DNA of 64,000 nucleotides from Vibrio jasicida CAIM 1864 = LMG 25398 (GTDB taxonomy: Bacteria > Pseudomonadota > Gammaproteobacteria > Enterobacterales > Vibrionaceae). A program made the position numbers and the translations under genes. A model generated the notes under the pieces. That model made no database searches. It saw nothing but the letters and a program-made list of their open reading frames with translations, and was not told where the DNA came from. The number at the start of each line of letters is the position of its first letter. Position 1 is the stretch's first letter. Below are positions 56,086-63,732 of this stretch, piece by piece. The stretch covers positions 124,001 through 188,000 of the forward strand of contig NZ_BAOG01000003.1 in the NCBI RefSeq assembly GCF_000400365.1, read 5' to 3'.

Positions 56086-57123
56086 ATGAAATTAGCAACC
56101 AAGAAAAATGGTACTCGCGATGGTCTGTTGCTGGTCGTGAGCAAAGACCTGACACAATGTGTTCCGGCAACCGAAATTTTCCACGCGATGCATCTCGCGC
56201 CCACCATGCAAGTGGCATTGGATAACTGGGATAAAGTCGCTCCACAACTGGAAGAGCTTTATAACGCGTTAAACAATGGTTCGGTTTCAGGAAGTGAAGC
56301 GTTTGAATCCCACTATCTAGAGTCACCATTGCCTCGCGCCTATCAATGGGCGGATGGCAGTGCCTACGTCAATCACGTTGAACTAGTGCGTAAAGCGCGT
56401 GGTGCAGAAATGCCAGAAAGCTTCTGGACCGATCCTTTGATGTATCAAGGTGGCTCTGATGCATTTATTGGTCCTTGCGACAACATCGAATTTGCGAGCG
56501 ACGAGTGGGGCATCGATTTCGAAGGTGAAGTTGCCGTGATCACCGGTGACGTGCCGATGGGAGCAAGCATTGCAGAAGCACAAGAATCCATTCGTCTTAT
56601 CATGCTCGTTAACGATGTGTCGTTGCGTGGTTTGATCCCAGCGGAGCTGGCGAAAGGCTTTGGTTTCTTCCAATCAAAACCATCATCGGCGTTTTCTCCT
56701 GTTGCAGTAACGCCAGATGAGCTGGGTGAAGCATGGTATGAAAACAAAGTTCATTTGCCTTTGGTTTCAACCTATAACAATGCGCCATTTGGTTGCCCGA
56801 ATGCAGGGGTAGATATGACGTTTGATTTCGCTGATTTGATTGTTCATGCCAGCAAAACCCGTCCACTTTCTGCGGGCGCAATCATTGGTTCGGGCACAGT
56901 ATCGAACAAGCAGGGCACGGAGCACGGTACCTCTATCGAAGAGGGTGGCGTAGGCTATTCGTGCATTGCAGAAGTGCGCATGATTGAAACCATTCGTGAT
57001 GGTAAACCGTCGACGAGCTTTATGTCGTTTGGTGACTCTATCAAGCTAGAGATGTTTGACGCAGATGGTAACTCGATCTTTGGCGCGATTGATCAGCAAG
57101 TCAGCCAATACCTAAAACACTGA
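56086..57123 (+). CDS. Fumarylacetoacetate hydrolase family protein
   Basis: Last step of the pathway: fumarylacetoacetate to fumarate and acetoacetate. FAH-fold enzyme of 345 residues. Metal/catalytic residues: D-F-E-G-E-V-A-V-I (~145-153), F-F-Q-S-K-P (~193-198), and G-T-V-S-N-K (~274-279). It follows hmgA by nine bases with an AGGGGCAAGG site. As in other bacterial operons the FAH-type gene is assigned to tyrosine breakdown by context. The N-terminal ~80 residues differ from eukaryotic FAH. Confidence 0.92.
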   Translation: MKLATKKNGTRDGLLLVVSKDLTQCVPATEIFHAMHLAPTMQVALDNWDKVAPQLEELYNALNNGSVSGSEAFESHYLESPLPRAYQWADGSAYVNHVELVRKARGAEMPESFWTDPLMYQGGSDAFIGPCDNIEFASDEWGIDFEGEVAVITGDVPMGASIAEAQESIRLIMLVNDVSLRGLIPAELAKGFGFFQSKPSSAFSPVAVTPDELGEAWYENKVHLPLVSTYNNAPFGCPNAGVDMTFDFADLIVHASKTRPLSAGAIIGSGTVSNKQGTEHGTSIEEGGVGYSCIAEVRMIETIRDGKPSTSFMSFGDSIKLEMFDADGNSIFGAIDQQVSQYLKH

Positions 57124-57143
57124 GAGTGAGGGGCAAGGGAAGT

Positions 57144-57812
57144 ATGAGCGATAACATCACCCTCTATGGCTATTGGCGCTCTTCGGCGGCTTATCGAGTT
57201 CGCATTTGTTTGAACTTAAAAGAGCTGAAGTACGAGTCCAAATCGATTCATTTGGTACGTAATGGCGGCCAGCAGCACAGCGCGGAATATCATGAGTTAA
57301 ACGCCTCTGAGCTCGTGCCAGTGCTGGTGGATGGTGATATTCAACTCAACCAATCTCTTGCCATCATTCAGTATCTCGATGAGGAGTATCCACTAGTTCG
57401 AGTGGTTCCAGAGAAATTGCCGCTTCGTTACCATGCTTTGGCTATGGCTCAGGATATCGCGATGGAGATTCACCCACTCAATAACTTGCGCGTGCTGCAG
57501 TACCTAGAAGGGAAGCTGTCGTGTGACCAAGAGGCGAAAGTCGAGTGGATTCATCATTGGGTTAACCAAGGCTTTACTGCGTTAGAACAGAAGCTAAACC
57601 AGCATCGACAACAACATGGAAACTGTATTTACAGTGTGACTGACTCTCCCTCTGTTGTTGATATTTCTTTAGTGCCTCAAGTGTACAATGCGTTACGTTT
57701 TGGAGTGGATATGACTCCTTATCCAATTATTAGCTCGGTTGTAGAAGCATGTAATCAACTGCCTGCATTTATTGATGCCATGCCAGAGAACCAACCCGAC
57801 GCGAACAGCTAG
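57144..57812 (+). CDS. maiA: Maleylacetoacetate isomerase
   Basis: Zeta-class glutathione transferase that isomerises maleylacetoacetate to fumarylacetoacetate using glutathione. From the ATG at 57144 it has 222 residues, with an AAGGGAAG site before it; the GTG six codons upstream is less likely. The zeta signature S-S-A-A-Y-R-V-R-I (~11-19) contains the catalytic Ser. The thioredoxin-fold E-L-V-P-V-L (~56-61) and Q-S-L-A-I-I-Q-Y-L (~71-79) carry the glutathione site. It ends the operon, followed by a terminator. Confidence 0.94.
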   Translation: MSDNITLYGYWRSSAAYRVRICLNLKELKYESKSIHLVRNGGQQHSAEYHELNASELVPVLVDGDIQLNQSLAIIQYLDEEYPLVRVVPEKLPLRYHALAMAQDIAMEIHPLNNLRVLQYLEGKLSCDQEAKVEWIHHWVNQGFTALEQKLNQHRQQHGNCIYSVTDSPSVVDISLVPQVYNALRFGVDMTPYPIISSVVEACNQLPAFIDAMPENQPDANS

Positions 57813-57840
57813 CACTCTCTCTACATCTTAATGATTAACA

Positions 57841-57866
57841 AACGGGCTCTTGATGGAGTCCGTTTT
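57841..57866 (+). terminator. Terminator of tyrosine-degradation operon
   Basis: Stem ACGGGCTC / GAGTCCGT with one G-U pair, then TTTTTG; 30 bases after maiA. Confidence 0.82.
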
Positions 57867-58009
57867 TGTTCTTTCTGGTTCACGTAAAAATCGTGTTCAA
57901 AACGTTGGCTACTGTTATTATCACCCCGCAAAATTTATCGGTTTTGTTGCTCTGGCTAAAATTTCCATTTAGGCTTTGAGCAACTAGTTGTTTTGGGCGC
58001 ACTTTATCT

Positions 58010-58672
58010 ATGACCAACATCTTTATCATTGTTGTTCTACTTGTTGTTTTCTTCTTTATCATTCAAAAGTACGTGATCAAAAACGATGACACGCGAGACT
58101 TCCCATACCGTTCGAAAGGTCCGTTATTAAAAGGGCAAGAAGGGGCGTTTTTTAATGCCTTGAGAGCGGCGGTTGGTGATCACGCAGTGGTGTTTGCCAA
58201 AGTAAACATGGCAACGCTGATCGCACCAAAAGAGATTAAGAACAAAAAGCAGTTCTTCATTGCCAGTAACCGGATTTCACGCAGCTACTTTGATTACGTT
58301 ATCTGCGACCCTAGAACGCTTGAACCACGTGTCATTATTGAGCTTGATAACGGTCAGCAGCTGCATAAAGGTAAAGTCGAGCGCCAAAAGCTGCTGATGC
58401 ACGTGTGTAAATCGGCGAACCTTCCTTTGATTGGCGCATCGGTAAAACACAGTTATCAAGTGGGGCGTCTACGTCGTTTATTGGCAGCGCACATTGATCT
58501 GATTGAACCAGATAAAGAAGTCCGCTTTTGTAAAAAGTGTGGCAGTCCGATGATCATCAGAACAGCAAGCCAAGGTGAGTTTAAGGGCCGACGCTTCTTC
58601 ACTTGTAGCCGTCAGCCAAACTGTACCTACACAGAAAACTACAACGTGGTGTTTGATACCGAAGACGAATAA
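58010..58672 (+). CDS. DUF2726 membrane-anchored protein with C-terminal zinc ribbon
   Basis: A 220-residue protein: N-terminal membrane helix (~4-22), a DUF2726 domain (~40-165, restriction-endonuclease-like: E-G-A-F-F-N-A-L, F-D-Y-V-I-C-D, I-E-L-D-N-G-Q-Q-L), and a topoisomerase-type zinc finger (C-K-K-C...C-x5-C, ~174-202). The acidic D...E-L-D pattern with the K-x-x-R segment resembles a PD-(D/E)xK nuclease core, which is why DUF2726 is thought to be a nuclease family. Function unknown; the membrane anchor is curious for a nucleic-acid enzyme. Confidence 0.8.
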   Translation: MTNIFIIVVLLVVFFFIIQKYVIKNDDTRDFPYRSKGPLLKGQEGAFFNALRAAVGDHAVVFAKVNMATLIAPKEIKNKKQFFIASNRISRSYFDYVICDPRTLEPRVIIELDNGQQLHKGKVERQKLLMHVCKSANLPLIGASVKHSYQVGRLRRLLAAHIDLIEPDKEVRFCKKCGSPMIIRTASQGEFKGRRFFTCSRQPNCTYTENYNVVFDTEDE

Positions 58673-58701
58673 ACAATTCGCTCCCAGATATTGAAATAGA
58701 G

Positions 58702-58738
58702 AAAGGCTTCAACTGGATTGGTTGAAGCCTTTTTTGTT
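58702..58738 (+). terminator. Terminator of DUF2726 gene
   Basis: A 12-bp stem AAAGGCTTCAAC / GTTGAAGCCTTT (58702-58713, 58721-58732) and a T-run, 30 bases past the stop. Confidence 0.93.
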
Positions 58739-58824
58739 TTACCATTGAACAAAGAACAGCACTTCGCAACATCCGTTCTGGTAACTCCTATACTTTGATA
58801 AAGAAAGAAGAATAGGGAAGCGTT

Positions 58825-59163
58825 ATGCGATATGGATGGATTCTTTCAGCGCTGCTACTCACGTTCAGTAGTCATGCACAGCAGTCACTCAAACCACTAG
58901 AATGCCAATTAACTGATACACCTCAGGACCATTTCTTGTTTTATCGTGAGCAGATGGTTTACCACAGTGAGCAGTTTGCGATTTTCCAGAACTTTAAAGG
59001 GCGGGTCAGTACTCAGGTGGATCTAAAAACGGGCAAGTTGATACGTACGACGTTTATTGGTGAACCATTTGAGCCTAAATACCAAATTTTGTTTGGCGAT
59101 TGCCCAAACGTATCGCAAGTTTTGCAAATTTGGATGCTCAGTGAAGTGCCTTACGACAATTAA
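58825..59163 (+). CDS. Small secreted protein of unknown function
   Basis: A 112-residue protein with a clear signal peptide (~1-19, cleavage after S-H-A), then a soluble domain with two cysteines (C27 and C93, a likely disulfide). No family recognised. A GGGAAGCG site precedes the ATG. It lies alone between the DUF2726 gene and the tRNA pair. Confidence 0.7.
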   Translation: MRYGWILSALLLTFSSHAQQSLKPLECQLTDTPQDHFLFYREQMVYHSEQFAIFQNFKGRVSTQVDLKTGKLIRTTFIGEPFEPKYQILFGDCPNVSQVLQIWMLSEVPYDN

Positions 59164-59293
59164 CCCAAAACACAAAAGTTAAGTAGATCACACTTTTAAC
59201 CTCACTCAAGTTGCGGCTTGACGATAAAATCGTCTGAAAACGGGTGTTGAGTTTAGATTTTCGCCAAACGATTCAAAGTTAATGAATTTATGC

Positions 59294-59322
59294 TTGCACC
59301 CCTCATAGGATATAGCTAATAT
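59294..59322 (+). promoter_or_regulatory. Sigma70 promoter of the tRNA-Val operon
   Basis: TTGCAC (59294-59299), a 17-base spacer and TAATAT (59317-59322), then a CCTTCTCG segment, 20 bases before the first tRNA. Confidence 0.7.
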
Positions 59323-59342
59323 CCTTCTCGTTCTTAAGGAAT

Positions 59343-59419
59343 GGGTCCGTAGCTCAGTTGGTTAGAGTACTACCTTGACATGGTAGGGGTCGGCGATTCG
59401 AGTTCGCCCGGACCCACCA
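59343..59419 (+). tRNA. tRNA-Val (GAC)
   Basis: A 77-nt cloverleaf with CCA encoded. Acceptor GGGTCCG / CGGACCC, anticodon loop T-T-GAC-A-T, D-loop AGTTGGT. T-arm stem GGCGA / TCGCC. Reads GUC and GUU codons. Confidence 0.97.
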
Positions 59420-59465
59420 CTCCTTAAAGCCATACTAAAACCAAAGTATGCCGAACATAAAATTT

Positions 59466-59542
59466 GGGTCCGTAGCTCAGTTGGTTAGAGTACTACCTTG
59501 ACATGGTAGGGGTCACCAGTTCGAATCTGGTCGGACCCACCA
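59466..59542 (+). tRNA. tRNA-Val (GAC), second copy
   Basis: Same acceptor, D and anticodon arms as the first copy, but the T-arm stem is ACCAG / CTGGT instead of GGCGA / TCGCC. CCA is encoded. A terminator and then the accessory region follow. Confidence 0.97.
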
Positions 59543-59567
59543 AATTTAGTTCTTCGTGAACAAACGC

Positions 59568-59594
59568 AAAGCCCGCTATTTTAGCGGGCTTTGT
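59568..59594 (+). terminator. Terminator of the tRNA-Val operon
   Basis: An 11-bp stem AAAGCCCGCTA / TAGCGGGCTTT (59568-59578, 59582-59592) with a 3-nt loop, 25 bases after the second tRNA. Confidence 0.92.
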
Positions 59595-59841
59595 TGTATC
59601 TGAACCGTTTGAATTGTGAGTTTGAGCTGTCGCAACTTACAATAACTGACGCAAATTGAATATATGTACCCAGTGCAAATAGTCACTTGGTTCATGGAAT
59701 CAGCCACTAAGCCGTTAAATAAACTCAACAACACAGTAAAAACGTTCAGGAAAATACTTTTCGCAAGCTTATAAACCCCACTCAAGGCTTAGCCTTTCAT
59801 AAAATTCCTTTCAACAAAACGATATCAATTGAGAGGCCTTT

Positions 59842-60813
59842 ATGTGTAAGTCATCCGTTTACAGCAAGTATCAAAAACGAGTCATTAAATTTCTAAATGA
59901 CTTGCTTGGCGCCGACACTCCTTTCTCTTATGAAAGAACACAGACGAATCATCTTAAAGTGCTTATCGATGGTGTACCAAAGCCAATTTTTACCGGTTCG
60001 ACTCCATCTGACTGTAAATCAATTAATAACTTTATGGCGGAAGTAAAGCGTGAGCTTAGAGCAAGTAAAGTTAAAAAAGACGACTTTCAGTCAAAACCTA
60101 AACAGGTTCATTCAATCAGGTCTTCGAACGATAAATTAATCCAGGGGTGTATCAAATCGCTTCGTACACGTCTACCTATCTTGAAATCTCAAGAAGAGTC
60201 TCGTGTTTTAGAAACTCAGGAGCTAGGCGATATCAACGAGAGCCGTTTAGACGTAGTGAAGCATTCCATCTCATTCGCACTGCAAGCACGTAAAGACGGC
60301 GTGTATATCAAACGAAATGAGATGAGAGGGATTGAGCAAGATATTTTGAAGCATCTGAATTTCATGTTGCCAACAATTGCTTACTACTCTGAGCTCTTAG
60401 TAAGTAAAAACAAATACAACCAGAAGAGTTATGAACCTTTGCCTGTAGAAACAGTGATGAATGAGTTTGATGTTCGAGAGTTTAGGGCTAAGAGCGTTGT
60501 AAGTATTGATTCTTCGTCGAAAGCGGTGCCGAATGTAGAGAATTTGGTTGTTTCAAAGATCAAGAAAAGCACAAGTACAGCCCATCCTGTGAAACAAGAT
60601 AAAGACTCCGTAGCAGAGTTAATGGATATGTCGTCAGATAGTCGAGTGAGCTCGCTGCGTAAACTAACTAGAGTACAAGCTCTAACACTAATTGACGATT
60701 TAAACCACGCGTTAGCTTTGAACCGTGAACAAGATATAGATGCAGTTGTTGAACTGATTCGTGATAAAGATCTGCCTCTAGAGGCTATTATTTCTCGTTT
60801 AGAAGCCGCGTAG
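59842..60813 (+). CDS. Unrecognised 323-residue protein at the start of the accessory region
   Basis: No known family. The N-terminal ~70 residues have the pattern N-H-L-K-V-L-I-D-G...F-T-G-S-T-P-S-D...N-F-M-A-E-V-K-R, which recalls the small double-stranded-RNA-binding fold of HicA-like proteins (weak). The middle (~100-190) is helical and charged; a low-complexity Ser/Lys linker (~215-260) precedes a helical C-terminus. No signal peptide or membrane helix. The start has only a weak ribosome site (GAGAGG). A hairpin (60828-60859) follows the stop. It lies directly after the tRNA-Val terminator and upstream of the Zorya genes. Confidence 0.6.
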   Translation: MCKSSVYSKYQKRVIKFLNDLLGADTPFSYERTQTNHLKVLIDGVPKPIFTGSTPSDCKSINNFMAEVKRELRASKVKKDDFQSKPKQVHSIRSSNDKLIQGCIKSLRTRLPILKSQEESRVLETQELGDINESRLDVVKHSISFALQARKDGVYIKRNEMRGIEQDILKHLNFMLPTIAYYSELLVSKNKYNQKSYEPLPVETVMNEFDVREFRAKSVVSIDSSSKAVPNVENLVVSKIKKSTSTAHPVKQDKDSVAELMDMSSDSRVSSLRKLTRVQALTLIDDLNHALALNREQDIDAVVELIRDKDLPLEAIISRLEAA

Positions 60814-60827
60814 ACCCAAACAATCAC

Positions 60828-60859
60828 ACTATCGCTAGCTGTTTAGTGTTGGCGATAGT
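60828..60859 (+). terminator. Probable hairpin terminator after the unrecognised gene
   Basis: Inverted repeat ACTATCGC / GCGATAGT (60828-60835, 60852-60859) with a 16-nt loop; the downstream sequence TTATTAG is only weakly T-rich. Confidence 0.5.
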
Positions 60860-60886
60860 TATTAGATTCGTGCCAAGGAGCTCATC

Positions 60887-60997
60887 ATGGTACAGAACTT
60901 GATTCGATGTATTGCCACACAATTAGTTGTTGTGATGCCTAGCATCCTAGAAGCGATGTTTGATGAGCTAGTTAGCTTTATTAGGGAAGTTGAATAG
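60887..60997 (+). CDS. Possible 36-residue small protein with strong ribosome-binding site
   Basis: A short ORF opening M-V-Q-N-L-I-R-C-I-A-T-Q-L-V-V-V and ending F-I-R-E-V-E. A perfect AAGGAG Shine-Dalgarno lies seven bases before the ATG, better than that of zorA itself. The first half is hydrophobic, the second amphipathic and acidic. It is flanked by a hairpin upstream and AT-rich DNA downstream. It could be a small membrane-active or regulatory peptide of the defence island; no relatives are known to me. Confidence 0.45.
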   Translation: MVQNLIRCIATQLVVVMPSILEAMFDELVSFIREVE

Positions 60998-61242
60998 TTA
61001 GAATTATATTTGTTATCAAATTATTTAATATATTTTTGTAAATTAAAGTTGGTGTTGATTTCGTTACATTTCATTCACGTGGTGTATTAAATTAAATAAC
61101 CTTGCTAGCTCTCTTATTTATAAAAATGATCCAAATCATTGTGCAAATAGATATTTTATTAAACTTCCATTTGAATGTTTGAGAATGGCGTTCTGTTAAT
61201 ATAGAATGCTGCCGTCCAATTACATACTACCGAATTACTTAT
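60998..61242. promoter_or_regulatory. Very AT-rich promoter region of the Zorya operon
   Basis: No gene. Strongly AT-rich, as expected for H-NS-type silencing targets. A TTAATATAGAAT stretch about 40 bases before the zorA ATG may hold a -10 element. zorA has only a weak ribosome-binding site. Confidence 0.45.
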
Positions 61243-63018
61243 ATGACCGAACTATTAGCATCACTTATCGCTTCATTTTCTGCAGAGTCCATTTCAAATG
61301 GTTTTATCTACCTTATTTTATTGTTGCTAGTTGGTTCGATCTTATTGGCAATATTAGGGAAAGCACCACGCTTTACTGCAAGTACAACTAATATTTTAAC
61401 ATCATTGGGTATTCTTGGTACGTTTGCAGGCATCGTAGTTGGTCTGATGGACTTCGATCCCCAAAACATTGATGGCAGTATCGAATCACTACTTGGTGGC
61501 CTAAAGACTGCATTCCTGACAAGTTTAGCAGGTATGGCTGGTTCTATTTTTTATAAAGCTGCGTTAGGTTTAATTCCTCAAAAAGAACGCGAAGAAACGA
61601 AGTCTGTAGGTCCTGAGGAAATCTTCTCAGTTATGTCACAACAACTGAAGGCTTCTATAGAGCAGTTACACGCTTCGAATGAGTTGCTATCTGCGATTAA
61701 AGGTGACGAGGATTCGTCATTGACCTCACAAATTAAGAACCTCAGAACAGACATTAATGACGGTCAAAGAACATTAAACGACCAGTTTAAGCAAACAACA
61801 GAGCGTAATGCTGAATTCCAGAGCACACTATGGAAGAAAATGGATGAGTTCGGTGAACTTCTGTCTAAGTCTGCAACAGAACAAGTAATCAATGCTCTAA
61901 AAGAAGTAATTGTTGATTTCAACGAGAAGTTGACGGAGCAATTTGGTGAGAACTTTAAGCGTTTGGATGAATCTGTGAAGAAATTAGTCGATTGGCAAGA
62001 AAACTATCGCCATCAACTCGAGGATATGGCGACCAAATACCAGTTGGGCGTTGATGCAATTTCATCCACTGAGAAATCTGTAGCGCACATCAATGAGCGA
62101 GCGGAAGCAATTCCTGTAACAATGGAGAAGTTGCATCAAGTTATGGAACTAGGTCATGGTCAGGTAACCGAGTTAGAACACAGACTTGAGGCATTTAAAG
62201 ACTTGAGAGATAAGGCTGTTGAAGCTATGCCTCAGATTCGTGAGCAAATGGATACCACAATGGCAGTAATTGGTGACTCAGTAAAAGCGGCCTCAACGCA
62301 CTACGAGTCAATGTTGGTTGAATCTCAAAAGATCATTGATAATTTTAGTGCGACTGCGAACCAGAGTGTTGAATCAATGCGAACTAACCTTGAGGAAGGC
62401 GCGACTAAGGTTTCACATGAGCTAGAGAGTCGAGCAGTAGAAATTGGTGGCCGTTTAGCTGAAGCATCTAACGATATTACGGACAACGTAACAACAGCCT
62501 CAGGGGCACTTCAGAATAGTGCAACCTACCTCACAGACAACGCTGAACAAATTAAGCAACAGCTTGAAGACTCTATTGTTGAGCTAAATAGTCAGCTTCG
62601 TGTTCTAGTGGCTGAGATTAAAGATGATGCAAAAGATACGGGAACAGTATTAAAAGAAGCAAACCAAGAGCTTCTGGCAAGCACTAAAGAAATTCAGCAG
62701 GAAACAACAAACGCTATTTCTAAGCTTCATGAACGTCTAGAAACAACGTTAGAAGATGTCTTCCAGGTACAAGCTCAAGCGGTGCGTAGAACCTTTGATA
62801 GTTTAGAAGACCAAATTACAGACTCTGTTGGTAAGACAGGCAGCGCGGTAGAGAAGCAAGTTGAAGTGCTTGACCTTCAAATGCAGCAAGAGATTAACCG
62901 TACCATGAGTGAAATGGGTGAAGCTTTAGCAACGATCACTCAACAGTTCACTCGTGATTACCAAAAACTTGTTCGTGAAATGAACAACGTTGTCACGACT
63001 AGCAAAATGGCTGTGTAA
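61243..63018 (+). CDS. zorA: Zorya ZorA, MotA/ExbB-like proton-channel protein with long tail
   Basis: Inner-membrane ring protein of the Zorya anti-phage motor. It has 591 residues: three hydrophobic segments (~19-38, ~50-70 and ~88-110) with the MotA/TolQ/ExbB core T-S-L-G-I-L-G-T-F-A-G-I-V-V-G-L (~53-68) and L-K-T-A-F-L-T-S-L-A-G-M-A-G-S (~87-101). From ~120 to the end it is an uninterrupted Gln/Glu/Lys-rich coiled coil, the cytoplasmic tail that is essential in studied Zorya systems and thought to signal from the envelope to effectors. Two bases separate it from zorB. TolQ/ExbB/MotA themselves lack this tail. Confidence 0.88.
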   Translation: MTELLASLIASFSAESISNGFIYLILLLLVGSILLAILGKAPRFTASTTNILTSLGILGTFAGIVVGLMDFDPQNIDGSIESLLGGLKTAFLTSLAGMAGSIFYKAALGLIPQKEREETKSVGPEEIFSVMSQQLKASIEQLHASNELLSAIKGDEDSSLTSQIKNLRTDINDGQRTLNDQFKQTTERNAEFQSTLWKKMDEFGELLSKSATEQVINALKEVIVDFNEKLTEQFGENFKRLDESVKKLVDWQENYRHQLEDMATKYQLGVDAISSTEKSVAHINERAEAIPVTMEKLHQVMELGHGQVTELEHRLEAFKDLRDKAVEAMPQIREQMDTTMAVIGDSVKAASTHYESMLVESQKIIDNFSATANQSVESMRTNLEEGATKVSHELESRAVEIGGRLAEASNDITDNVTTASGALQNSATYLTDNAEQIKQQLEDSIVELNSQLRVLVAEIKDDAKDTGTVLKEANQELLASTKEIQQETTNAISKLHERLETTLEDVFQVQAQAVRRTFDSLEDQITDSVGKTGSAVEKQVEVLDLQMQQEINRTMSEMGEALATITQQFTRDYQKLVREMNNVVTTSKMAV

Positions 63019-63020
63019 TC

Positions 63021-63731
63021 ATGGATAAGGTTTTCGGAAGCTCGAAAAAGCACAGCGACAGCGGTGAGCATTGGATGTCGGTATCAGACTTAATGGCAGG
63101 TTTGATGATGGTATTCCTTTTCATCTCCGTTGCTCTGATGCGAGATGCAATGGTCGAGCGCGACAAAATTAAAGAAGTTGCTGAAACTTATCAACAAACC
63201 CAACAAGCAATTTACGTTGCCCTCTACGAAGAATTCGAAAAAGATTTGATAAAGTGGGGGGCTGAGATAGATCGAGAGACATTGAGCGTAAACTTTACTG
63301 CTCCTGATGTACTGTTCGCAAACGGTAGAGCCGATCTAAATGATAACTTTCAATTGATCTTAGATGATTTCATTCCTCGTTATCTGTCGGTTCTGGATAG
63401 CTATAAGCCAATCATTCAAGAGATCAAGATAGAAGGCCACACTTCTAGTCGATGGAATCACGATTCGACAGATTATGAGGCGTATTTCAACAATATGCGA
63501 TTATCGCAATCACGAACGCGAGCGGTACTAGGTTACATCATGAGCTTGGAGCCTGTTGTTGACGAACATTACCATTGGGTTAAACAGAACGTAGCTGCGG
63601 TTGGTTACTCTTCATCAAAGTTGACGCTTGATGAACTTGGTAATGAAGATGAGCAGAAGTCTCGACGTGTATCTTTCCGCGTTATAACTAACGCAGAAGA
63701 ACAAATTCGTAAGATCTTGGAAGAGGTTTAA
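63021..63731 (+). CDS. zorB: Zorya ZorB, MotB/OmpA-like stator partner
   Basis: A 236-residue partner of ZorA: short cytoplasmic N-terminus, one membrane helix (~24-41) led by the proton-carrying acid D23 (V-S-D-L-M-A-G-L-M-M), a linker, then an OmpA/MotB peptidoglycan-binding domain (~90-230) with I-E-G-H-T-S (~138-143), M-R-L-S-Q-S-R-T-R-A-V (~160-170) and R-R-V-S-F-R-V. This is the ZorB layout. It follows zorA with two bases between and leads directly into a third gene. Confidence 0.9.
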   Translation: MDKVFGSSKKHSDSGEHWMSVSDLMAGLMMVFLFISVALMRDAMVERDKIKEVAETYQQTQQAIYVALYEEFEKDLIKWGAEIDRETLSVNFTAPDVLFANGRADLNDNFQLILDDFIPRYLSVLDSYKPIIQEIKIEGHTSSRWNHDSTDYEAYFNNMRLSQSRTRAVLGYIMSLEPVVDEHYHWVKQNVAAVGYSSSKLTLDELGNEDEQKSRRVSFRVITNAEEQIRKILEEV

Positions 63732-63732
63732 C

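Noticed and set aside
59543-59841. Integrase gene or attachment repeat next to tRNA-Val
   Set aside because: No integrase reading frame and no copy of the tRNA 3' end occur downstream within the window.
61206-61391. 61-codon ORF at the zorA start
   Set aside because: Out of frame with zorA and fully overlapping its membrane segments.
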